Of a DNA stretch of 64,000 bases, positions 27,631 to 36,012 are shown in pieces (position 1 is the stretch's first letter; each line of letters opens with the position of its first letter). The DNA comes from Gammaproteobacteria bacterium (GTDB lineage: Bacteria > Pseudomonadota > Gammaproteobacteria > Pseudomonadales > Pseudohongiellaceae), in NCBI GenBank assembly GCA_002706685.1, contig PALV01000022.1, positions 124,001-188,000 on the forward strand, in the 5' to 3' direction. The position numbers and the translations under genes were made by a program. Below the pieces are notes generated by a model. The model was given only the letters and a program-made list of their open reading frames with translations, made no database searches and was not told where the DNA came from.

Positions 27631-28722
27631 ATGACACAACAATCTCATCGGCAATCCAATCTGGTTGACCAGGCACAATCGGTCAGGGAAGGCGAAGAGC
27701 TGGATCTGAATGTGCTGCGCGAGCATCTTCGCCCAGTGCTCGGTGGGCTGGTTGATGATCTGCAAGTGAAACAGTTTCCGGGTGGCTATTCCAATCTGAC
27801 GTACCTGCTGAGCAGTGGAGATCAGAAGTGGGTTCTCAGACGTCCGCCCTTTGGCAGCAAGGTCAAGTCAGCGCATGACATGGGGCGCGAATTCACAGTT
27901 CTGACTGCGCTGGAAAAAGTCTTTCCCTATGCCCCGAAGCCCATCCATTTTTGCGACGATCACAGCGTTCTGGGCTGTGATTTTTACCTGATGTCATATA
28001 TCGAAGGGCTGGTCATCCGCCGTGAGTATCCGGAGGGCCTGGTATTGTCACCGGAGCAGGTGCGGCAGCAGTTTTTTACCCTGTTCGATGTGCTCGGCGA
28101 ATTGCACTCGGTGGACCTGGTCAAGGCAGGGCTGGACAATTTTGGCAAACCTGAAGGCTACGTCACCAGGCAGCTCGAGGGCTGGAGCAAGCGGTACGTT
28201 AATGCCATGACTCCTGACGCCCCTGATTTTGCACCCGTCATCGACTGGTTGCGCGATAAAAAGCCCGGTGAGAGCGGTGTTGTGGGTGTAATTCACAATG
28301 ATTACAAACTCGACAACGTCATCTGGTCACCGAACGACCCCATGAAGCTGATTGGTGTGCTGGACTGGGAAATGGCCACAGTGGGCGATCCGCTGATGGA
28401 TCTGGGCTGCACGCTCGGCTACTGGGCCGAGGCAGGCGATCCGGACTTTTTCCGCCAGTATCGTGCCATGCCCAGTGATGCGCCGGGTGCACCAACTCGC
28501 GCAGAGATTGTGGCGCGTTTCAGTGAACGGACTGGCATCAATGTCGACAATATGGACTTCTATTTCTGCTTCGGGCTGTTCCGCCTGGCCGGTATCGGCC
28601 AGCAGATTTACTACCGTTATGCGCAGGGCCTGACCAAGGATGCCCGCTTCGCGCGATTGATTGAAAAGGTGCACAGTCTGCGACAGATGTGTGAGCTGGT
28701 TATTGATCGCTCCAGGCTCTGA
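27631..28722 (+). CDS. Aminoglycoside-phosphotransferase-fold kinase (ACAD10/11- and LvaA-like)
   Basis: A 363-residue kinase-fold protein. The nucleotide motif is FPGGYSNLTYLL (residues 49-60), the lysine-region strand is WVLRRPPFG, the catalytic loop VIHNDYKLDNVIW centres on Asp224, and the metal-binding segment is LDWEMATVGDP (Asp245). RRPPFG and DWEMATVGDP are typical of proteins related to mammalian ACAD10/11 and bacterial LvaA, which phosphorylate 4-hydroxyacyl-CoAs before an acyl-CoA-dehydrogenase-fold partner removes phosphate. Antibiotic resistance is unlikely. AGGGA precedes the ATG. The neighbouring dehydrogenases strengthen this reading; it remains inference. Confidence 0.85.
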   Translation: MTQQSHRQSNLVDQAQSVREGEELDLNVLREHLRPVLGGLVDDLQVKQFPGGYSNLTYLLSSGDQKWVLRRPPFGSKVKSAHDMGREFTVLTALEKVFPYAPKPIHFCDDHSVLGCDFYLMSYIEGLVIRREYPEGLVLSPEQVRQQFFTLFDVLGELHSVDLVKAGLDNFGKPEGYVTRQLEGWSKRYVNAMTPDAPDFAPVIDWLRDKKPGESGVVGVIHNDYKLDNVIWSPNDPMKLIGVLDWEMATVGDPLMDLGCTLGYWAEAGDPDFFRQYRAMPSDAPGAPTRAEIVARFSERTGINVDNMDFYFCFGLFRLAGIGQQIYYRYAQGLTKDARFARLIEKVHSLRQMCELVIDRSRL

Positions 28723-28729
28723 CCTTGGG

Positions 28730-29659
28730 CTAAGGCACTATCATCAGAACCAGTGTCATTGGTATCAGACTGAGCAGGGTAGAGATGACTGAGGCAGCGG
28801 CTATGGTCGCCTGCCCGGTCTGATATCTGACCGAAAACACATATGCGCTCAGACCTGCCGGCATACTCGCGGCCAGAATCGCCGTCTTCGCCCACAAAGG
28901 TGTCACGTCAAACACGACCAGCATGGATGTTGCCATGATCAGCGGCAGGGCAATCAGCTTTAATGCGGTGATGAGCATTGCAGGTTTTAATTGTTGCCCG
29001 ACCCGATACTGATGCAGGCTGGTGCCAAGCACAAACAGGGCACAGGGGATGGCGGCCTCTGACATCAGTTGCAGGGCACTGTCCAGCGGACGATAGATAG
29101 GCAGACCGATCAGATTAAAGGCCAGGCCGGCGATCAGGCTGGCAGTTAACGGACTGGCAACCAGCTGCCTCAGCAGTCTCGCGATACTGGCCAGCAAAGT
29201 GGAAAGGTCAAATTGTTCCCGCTCGGCAAACAGAGTGGCGACGGTAAATAGCACCAGGTTCTGAGTGGCTATGATCAGGAACAATGGCAGCAGTGCCTGT
29301 TCGCCAAGCGTCTGCAGCACCAGCGGGATGCCTACGATAGTGGTGTTGGAGTAGGTGGCGCCTAGCGCCAGCACCGACTGAAGAGTGCCGGTTGCCTTCA
29401 GAAAAAACCTCGTAGTCACCAGGGTCAGGCAGTACACCAGCAGCACCGGCACATAAAAAGCCAGCAGAAAGTCGGCACCAAAGTTCTCAGGAATCTCGGC
29501 ATGTGCCATGTTGATGAACAGCAGGCAGGGGATAACCAGATTAAAGGTGAATCTGGCCAGTGCCTGGTATTCATTGATGCTCAGGAAGCCGCTGCGCGCC
29601 GTTATGTAACCAGCCAGAGCCAGCGCGAGGACGGGGAATATGCCTTCAAACAGCAACAT
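28730..29659 (-). CDS. AEC-family transporter
   Basis: A 309-residue membrane protein with about ten hydrophobic helices and the AEC (auxin-efflux-carrier) pattern: FPVLALALAGYITARSGFLS at the N-terminus, FTFNLVIPCLLFINMA, and repeated helices to SVISTLLSLIPMTLVLMIV. Bacterial members export malonate, malate or other carboxylates, among others. Three bases separate it from the upstream MATE gene stop, so both form one transcript. It converges with the kinase gene. Substrate cannot be assigned. Confidence 0.87.
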   Translation of the reverse strand: MLLFEGIFPVLALALAGYITARSGFLSINEYQALARFTFNLVIPCLLFINMAHAEIPENFGADFLLAFYVPVLLVYCLTLVTTRFFLKATGTLQSVLALGATYSNTTIVGIPLVLQTLGEQALLPLFLIIATQNLVLFTVATLFAEREQFDLSTLLASIARLLRQLVASPLTASLIAGLAFNLIGLPIYRPLDSALQLMSEAAIPCALFVLGTSLHQYRVGQQLKPAMLITALKLIALPLIMATSMLVVFDVTPLWAKTAILAASMPAGLSAYVFSVRYQTGQATIAAASVISTLLSLIPMTLVLMIVP

Positions 29660-29662
29660 GAC

Positions 29663-31003
29663 TCAGTTCCCGCCAAAGGCGGTTTTCCAGTTGCCTCGCT
29701 TGAAGATAACCAGGTACATGCAGCACTTGATGATGTAGTCCGCTATCAGCGCAGCATAGACCCAGTACACGCTTAAGCCCAGCCAGAAGAACAAGGCTGT
29801 CAACACCACGCGCCCAAACAGGAAACCGGTAAACATGATCCGGGCAGGAGAGCGTGTGTCGCCGGCGCCCCGCAACGCACCCCCCAGCGTAAACTCGATG
29901 GACATCATCGGCTGGACAATGGCCACCATGATTGTCAGCGCTACGAGGTAGTCAAGCACCAGGGGCTCGTTGATAAAAAAGCTGCCTATCAGCCGTGCGT
30001 TGAGTCCGATCACCAGACCCACAACTGCCATGATGGCGAAGGATATTTTCAGGTTGCGTCGAGCAGCCTGCTCAGCAAGATCGGGTCGTCCGGCGCCCAG
30101 GTTCTGGCCTGTCATGGTGGCTGTCGCAATCGAAAAACCGATACCAATCACGATGGAAACCGAAAGAATGTTTACGCCTATGCCATACGCTGTGAACGCT
30201 TCGGTGCCGTACAGTGAGACTACCCACATGAAAGCGATTATCGAGAAATTGAAGACGGATTGCTCGATGCCTGCCGGCACTGCAATTCGAATCAGTTTGC
30301 GCAGCCGGTTAATTTCCCAGTAGGGCTGTTTGACGGGTTTCAGCAACAGACGCTGCCGTGTCCACAGCAAAAAGAATATGCCACCGACCAGCGCGTAGGA
30401 GATGCCCGCCGCATAGGCAGCCCCGATTATGCCCATAGCGGGCAAAGGACCGATACCGTAGACAAAGGCATAGGCTAGCAGGACGTTGACGATATTGCCG
30501 ATGCCGGCTACCCAGACTGGGGTCAGAGCATCACCCGCTGCGCGCAGCGCCGCGCTGATCACCGCCAGGAAAGAGAAGAAAACATTAAAGTAGATGAGCA
30601 CTTTCAGATACTGCGCCGCTTCTGCAAGCATCGGCCCCTGCAGCCCGAATATCGCCACCAGCGGTGTGGCCACCCACTGAATGATTACCCACAGTGACAG
30701 CGATGCTGCCAGGCAAGCCGCAGCTGACAGTTTTACAACACGGTCGGCTTCATCCAGGTTTCGGGCTCCCCAGGCGTAGGCGACCATGGTCGTGGTGCCG
30801 GCGGTGATCGAAAAAATGATCAGCTGGATCGCCATGTAGATACGGTCAGCCGCAATCACCGCAGCTACTGCTTCCGCACCGAGTTCCGCAACAATCTTGA
30901 TGGCCGCAAGGTGCACCATTGACAGTAACAGGTTACCAACAATGGTCGGGCCGGCCAGCCTGAAAAGGCTCAGGCGGGGTGCTTCAGCGTTGGACACAGA
31001 CAT
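29663..31003 (-). CDS. MATE-family efflux transporter
   Basis: A membrane protein of about 446 residues from ATG 31003, with twelve predicted helices in two similar halves. The halves begin LFRLAGPTIVGNLLLSMVHLAAIKIVAELGAEAVAAVIAADRI and LIRIAVPAGIEQSVFNFSIIAFMWVVSLYGTEAFTAYGI, the characteristic MATE internal repeat. MATE proteins export cationic drugs or metabolites by sodium or proton antiport. A 33-residue longer frame contains no family sequence. It is transcribed with the AEC gene and away from the small membrane / spermidine-synthase-fold pair. Confidence 0.92.
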   Translation of the reverse strand: MSVSNAEAPRLSLFRLAGPTIVGNLLLSMVHLAAIKIVAELGAEAVAAVIAADRIYMAIQLIIFSITAGTTTMVAYAWGARNLDEADRVVKLSAAACLAASLSLWVIIQWVATPLVAIFGLQGPMLAEAAQYLKVLIYFNVFFSFLAVISAALRAAGDALTPVWVAGIGNIVNVLLAYAFVYGIGPLPAMGIIGAAYAAGISYALVGGIFFLLWTRQRLLLKPVKQPYWEINRLRKLIRIAVPAGIEQSVFNFSIIAFMWVVSLYGTEAFTAYGIGVNILSVSIVIGIGFSIATATMTGQNLGAGRPDLAEQAARRNLKISFAIMAVVGLVIGLNARLIGSFFINEPLVLDYLVALTIMVAIVQPMMSIEFTLGGALRGAGDTRSPARIMFTGFLFGRVVLTALFFWLGLSVYWVYAALIADYIIKCCMYLVIFKRGNWKTAFGGN

Positions 31004-31179
31004 AGAATAATCCCGGAGAGAAGCCATCGGCACACAGCGGCAATCAAGCCGCGCCGCGCGGATTGCGCTGCGAAGGATACGCCGATGTGGGTGCTTTGGC
31101 AAATTTGCTCAAGGCTGTGGTACGCTTGGCAACCTTGTCCGGACGGCCCGACTGGCCCATAGCCTCAGTGGAGTGATTT

Positions 31180-31830
31180 GTGCAACAACAACAGGCGCTT
31201 GTATCCGTGTCTCACTCAGTCGCCAGTCGTTTGGCAATCCTGGCTGTCGCATTCATCAACGGTTTTGTCATCATGTCCATTGAGCTGCTTGGCGGGCGGG
31301 TGCTGGCACCTTATTTCGGCAGCAGCGTCCATGTCTGGGGCAGCATTATCGCTGTGTTCATGTTGTCTCTGTCGCTGGGTTATCTGTGGGGCGGCAAGTT
31401 GTCGCTGCGCAATCCCGGCCACCGGACATTTATCAGCTTTTTCATTTTTGCGGCCTTGCTGTGCCTGCCCATCATCTATCTGGCTGATCCGGTGATGCGG
31501 ACCATTTTCCTGTCAATAGAAGATCCGCGCTACGGCTCATTGTGGTCTGCCGTGTTGCTGTATTTCGCCCCTATTTGTGTGATGGGCATGGTCTCACCGT
31601 ACTCGGTGCGACTGCTGGTGCTGACGCAGGAGCACAGTGGCGGCGTCGCGGGAATGCTGTACTTCGTCTCGACATTGGGCAGTGCTCTGGGTACGCTGGC
31701 CACATCCTTTTATTTTGTCATGTGGTTTGAGATCAATCAGGTTATGTGGGGCTGTATCGTCGCCTTGCTGCTGTGCGCCGCGCTGATTGCGTTCTCCAGT
31801 CGCCACGCGATCAAGGAGCAGACATCATGA
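31180..31830 (+). CDS. Membrane protein similar to the N-terminal part of fused spermidine-synthase-like transporters
   Basis: A 216-residue protein with six or seven membrane helices, starting at GTG 31180 after GGAG. The N-terminus FINGFVIMSIELLGGRVLAPYFGSSVHVWGSIIAVFMLSLSLGYLWGGKL and MVSPYSVRLLV are the recognisable motifs of the membrane half of proteins annotated as fused MFS/spermidine synthase. The stop overlaps the next gene's start (ATGA); that gene encodes the matching spermidine-synthase-fold half as a separate, exported protein. The pair therefore looks like a split form. Function unknown; polyamine transport is often guessed but unproved. Confidence 0.82.
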   Translation: MQQQQALVSVSHSVASRLAILAVAFINGFVIMSIELLGGRVLAPYFGSSVHVWGSIIAVFMLSLSLGYLWGGKLSLRNPGHRTFISFFIFAALLCLPIIYLADPVMRTIFLSIEDPRYGSLWSAVLLYFAPICVMGMVSPYSVRLLVLTQEHSGGVAGMLYFVSTLGSALGTLATSFYFVMWFEINQVMWGCIVALLLCAALIAFSSRHAIKEQTS

Positions 31831-32720
31831 ATTTTCGTATCTGGTCGCCATTGCTTTGTGTGCTTGTGCTGATAAGTGCGGCGCCCGCAAGCGCGCAACG
31901 CCAGGTCATCCATGAAGAGCGCTCTCAGTACCGCAATGTGCTGGTCACTGAATTCAACGGTCAGCGCTGCATGTTGTTTAATATCCATCGCGGCGATATG
32001 AACCAGACCTGCATAGACCTGCGAAACCCCAAGCGTCTGGTATTTAACTATACCAAAATGAGTTTTGCCGGCCTGCTGCTTAACCCTGAGCCCGAGCGTA
32101 TTCTGGTGGCTGGTCTAGGCGGTGGCACTATTCCGATGGTGATGCGCGAGCTCTATCCTGAGGCAGAAATCGATGTGCTGGAAGTCGACCAGGCTGTGGT
32201 CAATGTGGCCAGGGAGTTTTTCGGTTATCAGGAAGACGAAAAGCATGAAGTGCACGTGGTTGATGCGCGAGTGTATATCAAGCGTGCCGGGCTGCGCGGT
32301 GACAAGTATGATTACATCGTACTTGATGCATTCTCGGGCGAATACATTCCCGAGCACCTGCTGACCCGTGAGTTTCTGGAGGAGGTCAAGGCGCTGCTGA
32401 CTGATGACGGTGTGGTCGTTGCCAACACCTTTGCCTCCAGCGATCTCTACGACTATGAGTCGGTGACCTATCAGGCTGTGTTTGGTGAGTTCTATAACTT
32501 CAAACGCGCCGGTAGTGGCAATCGGATCATACTTGCGACGAACGGTGAGTTGCCTGAGCTTGGCGATTTGCGCCGTCGATCACGCGAGCTATACGATGCG
32601 CTGGCACCGTATGACATGAATGTTCTGGAGTATCCGCCGCTGTTGACCACAGAGGCAGACTGGGATGAATCAACGCGCATACTGACCGATCAATACTCAC
32701 CGGCCAATCTACTGAATTAA
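31827..32720 (+). CDS. Spermidine-synthase-fold protein with signal peptide
   Basis: A 297-residue protein. Residues 1-23 look like a cleavable signal peptide (FRIWSPLLCVLVLISAAPASAQ). The rest has the Rossmann SAM-binding pattern ILVAGLGGGTIPMVMRELYPEAEIDVLEVDQAVVNVAREFFG and DYIVLDAFSGEYIPEHLLTREFLEEVK. The DSTDP-like aminopropyltransferase motif is replaced by LDAFSGEYIP, so true spermidine synthase activity is doubtful, and speE is elsewhere in the window. If the signal is real, the domain faces the periplasm, where SAM is not expected. Its ATG overlaps the membrane-protein stop. Confidence 0.8.
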   Translation: MNFRIWSPLLCVLVLISAAPASAQRQVIHEERSQYRNVLVTEFNGQRCMLFNIHRGDMNQTCIDLRNPKRLVFNYTKMSFAGLLLNPEPERILVAGLGGGTIPMVMRELYPEAEIDVLEVDQAVVNVAREFFGYQEDEKHEVHVVDARVYIKRAGLRGDKYDYIVLDAFSGEYIPEHLLTREFLEEVKALLTDDGVVVANTFASSDLYDYESVTYQAVFGEFYNFKRAGSGNRIILATNGELPELGDLRRRSRELYDALAPYDMNVLEYPPLLTTEADWDESTRILTDQYSPANLLN

Positions 32721-32727
32721 ATCAGCA

Positions 32728-33177
32728 TTAATGGCTCTTGGCTGGCTGGCCCGTTGTGGGTTTGCGATGCTCGAGCAGTTCAAACAGACCCATACCTGCC
32801 AGCATCGCGCCGACAAACACCGCTGCTTTCAGTTCGCCCGCGCCAAGTGCAACCAGCGCTGGGCCGGGGCAGAAACCGGCCAGCCCCCAACCAACACCAA
32901 AACCCATACTGCCCAGCACCAGGCGCCGGTCAATGGTTTTTTTGGTGGGTAGCCGCAGTGGTTCTCCCAGCAGTGAGTGGCTGCGACCTCTGACCAGCGT
33001 GAATGCTATCAGTCCAACGGCAATCGCGCCGGCCATCACCAGCGCCAGCGATGGATCCCAGGCACCGGCGAGGTCCAGGAACGAAAGTACCTTGTCTGGA
33101 TTGGCCATTCCGGACACCAGCAGACCGATACCAAAAATCAGGCCGGTGACGAAGGCCGAGATAAATGTTTTGTTCAT
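32728..33177 (-). CDS. YeeE/YedE-family sulfur-transporter half (second)
   Basis: A 149-residue membrane protein: [33 protein letters not shown], then helices to [18 protein letters not shown], where Cys103 lies in the conserved FCPGP motif of the second half of the YeeE/YedE (DUF6691) fold. In split systems two such small proteins together make one thiosulfate or reduced-sulfur importer. The start ATG at 33177 overlaps the stop of the first half (ATGA). The stop converges with the spermidine-synthase-fold gene by seven bases. Confidence 0.87.
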   Translation of the reverse strand: MNKTFISAFVTGLIFGIGLLVSGMANPDKVLSFLDLAGAWDPSLALVMAGAIAVGLIAFTLVRGRSHSLLGEPLRLPTKKTIDRRLVLGSMGFGVGWGLAGFCPGPALVALGAGELKAAVFVGAMLAGMGLFELLEHRKPTTGQPAKSH

Positions 33178-33605
33178 GACAGGACGTGCCTCATGATGAA
33201 GACAGTCAAAAAGCCGGTTGCCATGAAGGCCAGTGTGGCTATGACCGAGCGGGGAGAAAGCCTCGATATTCCGCACACGCCATGTCCACTGGTGCAGCCT
33301 GCACCGTAACGGGTGCTTATTCCAACCAGCAATCCTGCGATGATCAAAAGAGGGTAGTCTGCGTCAATCTGAATACTTGGCATTTCGGCAGCCAACAGCC
33401 AGACGGCAGGCGCCAGAAGTATGCCGAGGACGAACATGATGCGCCATGTGATATCACCAGCCTGAGGATTGAGCAGCCCGCCTACGATGCCGGAGATCCC
33501 TGCGATACGGCCGTTCAGTAAAATAAACATCGCTGCTGCCAGCCCTATCAGCGCGCCGCCTGCCAATGCCGCCCATGGCGTAAATGCAGCCCAGTCTATC
33601 GTCAT
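33174..33605 (-). CDS. YeeE/YedE-family sulfur-transporter half (first)
   Basis: A 143-residue membrane protein with four helices and the signature [22 protein letters not shown], whose Cys104 and Cys111 line the sulfur path in YeeE-like transporters. The start overlaps the fnr stop (ATGA), and its own stop overlaps the second half (ATGA), so three genes are coupled. An in-frame ATG two codons earlier (33611) is possible. Uptake of thiosulfate or another sulfane compound is the family-based inference. Confidence 0.88.
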   Translation of the reverse strand: MTIDWAAFTPWAALAGGALIGLAAAMFILLNGRIAGISGIVGGLLNPQAGDITWRIMFVLGILLAPAVWLLAAEMPSIQIDADYPLLIIAGLLVGISTRYGAGCTSGHGVCGISRLSPRSVIATLAFMATGFLTVFIMRHVLS

Positions 33606-34408
33606 TGGCAAGCTCCTACGGAATCGCCCACGATGGCCCGCAGCGCTGCCATCTGGGTAATGGTAATCTCGCGATTATTGACCCTAATGATTTCTTTTTT
33701 CTGCAGGGCAGAGAACACCCGACTTACGGTCTCCAGTGTCAGCCCAAGGTACTCCCCAATATCGCCACGCGTCATATGCAGCAGAAAGCGGTCGGGTGAC
33801 AACTGGCAGCGCGCATGTCTGGCAGACAGGCTGAGCAGGAATGAACTTAAACGCTGCTCCGCCGTGTAGCTGCTGAGCAGGGTGTGTATCTGTTGATCCT
33901 TTACGATTTCATTGCCCATTATGGAAATGAACCGACTCTGCAGGCTGGGCAATTGATGACCCAGTTTCTCCAGCTGTGAGAATGGAATCTCGCAAATGGA
34001 GGCATGCTCGAGCGCCATTGCCGACATGCCATGCCTGCGCGAACCAATGCCGTCCATGCCCAGGATTTCTCCGGGCATAAAAAAACCAGTGACTCTGCTT
34101 TTGCCATCACTACCGAGGAAGTAGGATTTGAAGCTGCCGCTGCGCACCGCATAGATGGAGCGGAACTCATCGTTCTGGCGATAAAGATGCTCACCCTTTT
34201 TGAGCGGGCGGTTGCGTTCGATAATCCCGTCAAGCTGAACGATTTCTGACTCGTTCAGCGAAATAGGCAGACACAGGTCGCTCAGCCGACAGTTGCTGCA
34301 GCTTGCAGCCGGATTGTGCGGGCATGGGCGTGCTTTATTGACGATTTTTTGCGGGGCGATCCGAAAGTCGCCTGCCAGAGCGCCAGCGTTGCTAGAAGAT
34401 TGAGACAT
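33602..34408 (-). CDS. fnr: Fnr/Anr oxygen-responsive transcriptional regulator
   Basis: A 268-residue Crp/Fnr protein. The four cysteines that bind the oxygen-labile 4Fe-4S cluster are present: Cys37, Cys40 and Cys46 in [10 protein letters not shown] and Cys139 in SICEIPF. The cAMP-type domain follows, then the helix-turn-helix [19 protein letters not shown], in which Glu226, Ser229 and Arg230 match the Fnr recognition helix that reads TTGAT-N4-ATCAA. GGAG lies before ATG 34408. It is upstream of and overlaps the YeeE pair and lies beside universal-stress genes, which in pseudomonads are Anr targets. I did not find a convincing Fnr box nearby by eye. Confidence 0.95.
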   Translation of the reverse strand: MSQSSSNAGALAGDFRIAPQKIVNKARPCPHNPAASCSNCRLSDLCLPISLNESEIVQLDGIIERNRPLKKGEHLYRQNDEFRSIYAVRSGSFKSYFLGSDGKSRVTGFFMPGEILGMDGIGSRRHGMSAMALEHASICEIPFSQLEKLGHQLPSLQSRFISIMGNEIVKDQQIHTLLSSYTAEQRLSSFLLSLSARHARCQLSPDRFLLHMTRGDIGEYLGLTLETVSRVFSALQKKEIIRVNNREITITQMAALRAIVGDSVGACQ

Positions 34409-34428
34409 GAATGCTCCGGAGGACTTGA

Positions 34429-34863
34429 TCAGTTGCCGACGCGCACGGTCATGATATCGCAGGGAGCGCCGTGTAATACCTTGTTTGCTGTCGAGCCCAG
34501 CAACAGCTTCCAACCGGAGGTGCCGTGACTGCCGATCACTATCAGATCAGCTTCCAGCTCTTCAGCTTTGCTGCGAATCTCAGTCGCTGCAGCGCCGGCC
34601 ATGACAAGTTGCCGGTCCTCAGGCACTCCGTATTTTCCGCCGATATCCTTCAGGCGCTGCGCTGCGATAGCCATCGCCTCTTCCTGAAGCTTGGTCATGT
34701 TGATCGCATAGGCATCAATCGGATAAGCCGCCGCGACGGGCTCGACCACGTGGGCCAGGTAAAGCCGCGAAACATCGCCATCTGCCAGTTCAACAGCACG
34801 TTCGATGATCCTGCTGGATTCGTTGGATAAATCGACTGCGGTAATAATTGTCTTGTAAGCCAT
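34429..34863 (-). CDS. Universal stress protein, single UspA domain
   Basis: A 144-residue UspA-family protein: MAYKTIITAVDLSNES at the N-terminus, the alpha/beta core, and the nucleotide-binding motif IGSHGTSGWKLLLGSTANKVL (G-2x-G-9x-G-S/T), so ATP binding is likely. I chose ATG 34863 after AGGAG; an 11-residue longer frame exists. It is 20 bases upstream of fnr on the same strand, so it may lead the fnr-yeeE transcript. Universal-stress proteins help survive energy limitation; exact role here unknown. Confidence 0.93.
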   Translation of the reverse strand: MAYKTIITAVDLSNESSRIIERAVELADGDVSRLYLAHVVEPVAAAYPIDAYAINMTKLQEEAMAIAAQRLKDIGGKYGVPEDRQLVMAGAAATEIRSKAEELEADLIVIGSHGTSGWKLLLGSTANKVLHGAPCDIMTVRVGN

Positions 34864-35091
34864 GGCAGTTCGCTCCTGTGTTGAGAACACATGCACGCTT
34901 TACTCGAGTGTAACCGAGGCGGCAAAAAATGAGAAGCGATGGCAGGCCATGCCTGCGGATTGATTCGGTTGCGCTATTGCCGTACTCTTTTCTGATAACC
35001 AGAGGCAAGCTTTCCCCCGGTATCTGCGTTTAATCCACCGGTAACTGCCGTGATTGTCAACCAGGTGGGTACTTAACTCGAGGACAATTCA

Positions 35092-36012
35092 ATGCGGGAT
35101 CTGCAAAAGATTTTAGTTGTTATTGAGCCGGAACATGACACGCAACTGGCGCTGGGCAAAGCCCTGCGACTGGCAAGAGAGTCTGGCGCTGCTCTCGAAT
35201 TGCTGATTTGTGACCATAACCCCTATCTGGAGGACGGTTACTATTTTGAACCGCTCCAGGCCCGGCAGTTGCGGGAGGAACACGTCGCGGCCAATCGCAA
35301 GTTGCTGGAGGAGATGGCCTCTGTTATTCGGCCTCAAGGCATCACTGTCACGGTGGATGCCATGTGGGGCAATCCACCCTATCGCCATATCATTAACAAA
35401 GTGCTGGACAGCAATCCTGACCTGTTGGTCCAGAGCAGTCGTCATCACGAAAAGATTTCACGACTGCTGCTCTCTCACCAGGACTGGCAGTTATTGCGCT
35501 ACTGTCCCTGCCCACTGTTGCTGGTCAAAGATCTGCCATGGCCTGAAAAGCCGGTGACAGTGGTTGCTGTTGATCCCAATCATGTAAACGACAAGCCTGC
35601 TGATTTTGATATTCAACTGACAGCTGCCGGCAGTGAATTGCAGAAATTGACTGGGGGCAGTGTGCATGTGTTCCACTCCTGTTATCAGCCGCCAGTGTCT
35701 GGCATGTATCCGGTTGCAGTCGATGTCGCGGAAGTTCGAGAGAAAACACGCGAATTGCTGGCTGATTTTTCTCTGAATGATTCACACTTGCACATTGAGC
35801 AGGATGAGGTAAAAAAATCGCTGCCTGCACTGCTGGATCGAATAGCGGCCAATATTCTGGTGATGGGCGCCGTTTCCCGGTCGGCCCTGGATCATTTTCT
35901 GGTTGGCAGCACCGCAGAGAGGTTGCTTGACAGAGTGGCTCAGGATGTATTGATTCTGAAGCCCGAGGGTTTCAAAGGTAAGGTGAAAAAAGCCATGCCA
36001 GAGAGTCTCTGA
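35092..36012 (+). CDS. Tandem-domain universal stress protein (UspE-like)
   Basis: A 306-residue protein with two UspA domains, the layout of E. coli UspE. The first domain (KILVVIEPEHDTQLALGKALRLARES...) lacks a clear ATP motif; the second ends in ILVMGAVSRSALDHFLVGSTAERLLDR, which keeps G-2x-S-type spacing and the GSTAE end. GAGGA precedes the ATG. The final 41 bases overlap the convergent cardiolipin-synthase gene. In E. coli uspE lies beside fnr, and here an fnr gene is also close, which supports the name. Confidence 0.9.
   Translation: MRDLQKILVVIEPEHDTQLALGKALRLARESGAALELLICDHNPYLEDGYYFEPLQARQLREEHVAANRKLLEEMASVIRPQGITVTVDAMWGNPPYRHIINKVLDSNPDLLVQSSRHHEKISRLLLSHQDWQLLRYCPCPLLLVKDLPWPEKPVTVVAVDPNHVNDKPADFDIQLTAAGSELQKLTGGSVHVFHSCYQPPVSGMYPVAVDVAEVREKTRELLADFSLNDSHLHIEQDEVKKSLPALLDRIAANILVMGAVSRSALDHFLVGSTAERLLDRVAQDVLILKPEGFKGKVKKAMPESL

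Noticed and set aside
27631..28722. Aminoglycoside resistance kinase
   Set aside because: The motifs RRPPFG and DWEMATVGDP and the acyl-CoA dehydrogenase neighbours indicate an ACAD10/11-type metabolic kinase.
35040..35091. GTGATTGTCAA upstream of the uspE-like gene as an Fnr site
   Set aside because: The arms and four-base spacing do not match TTGAT-N4-ATCAA; a similar string near 39125 is equally poor.
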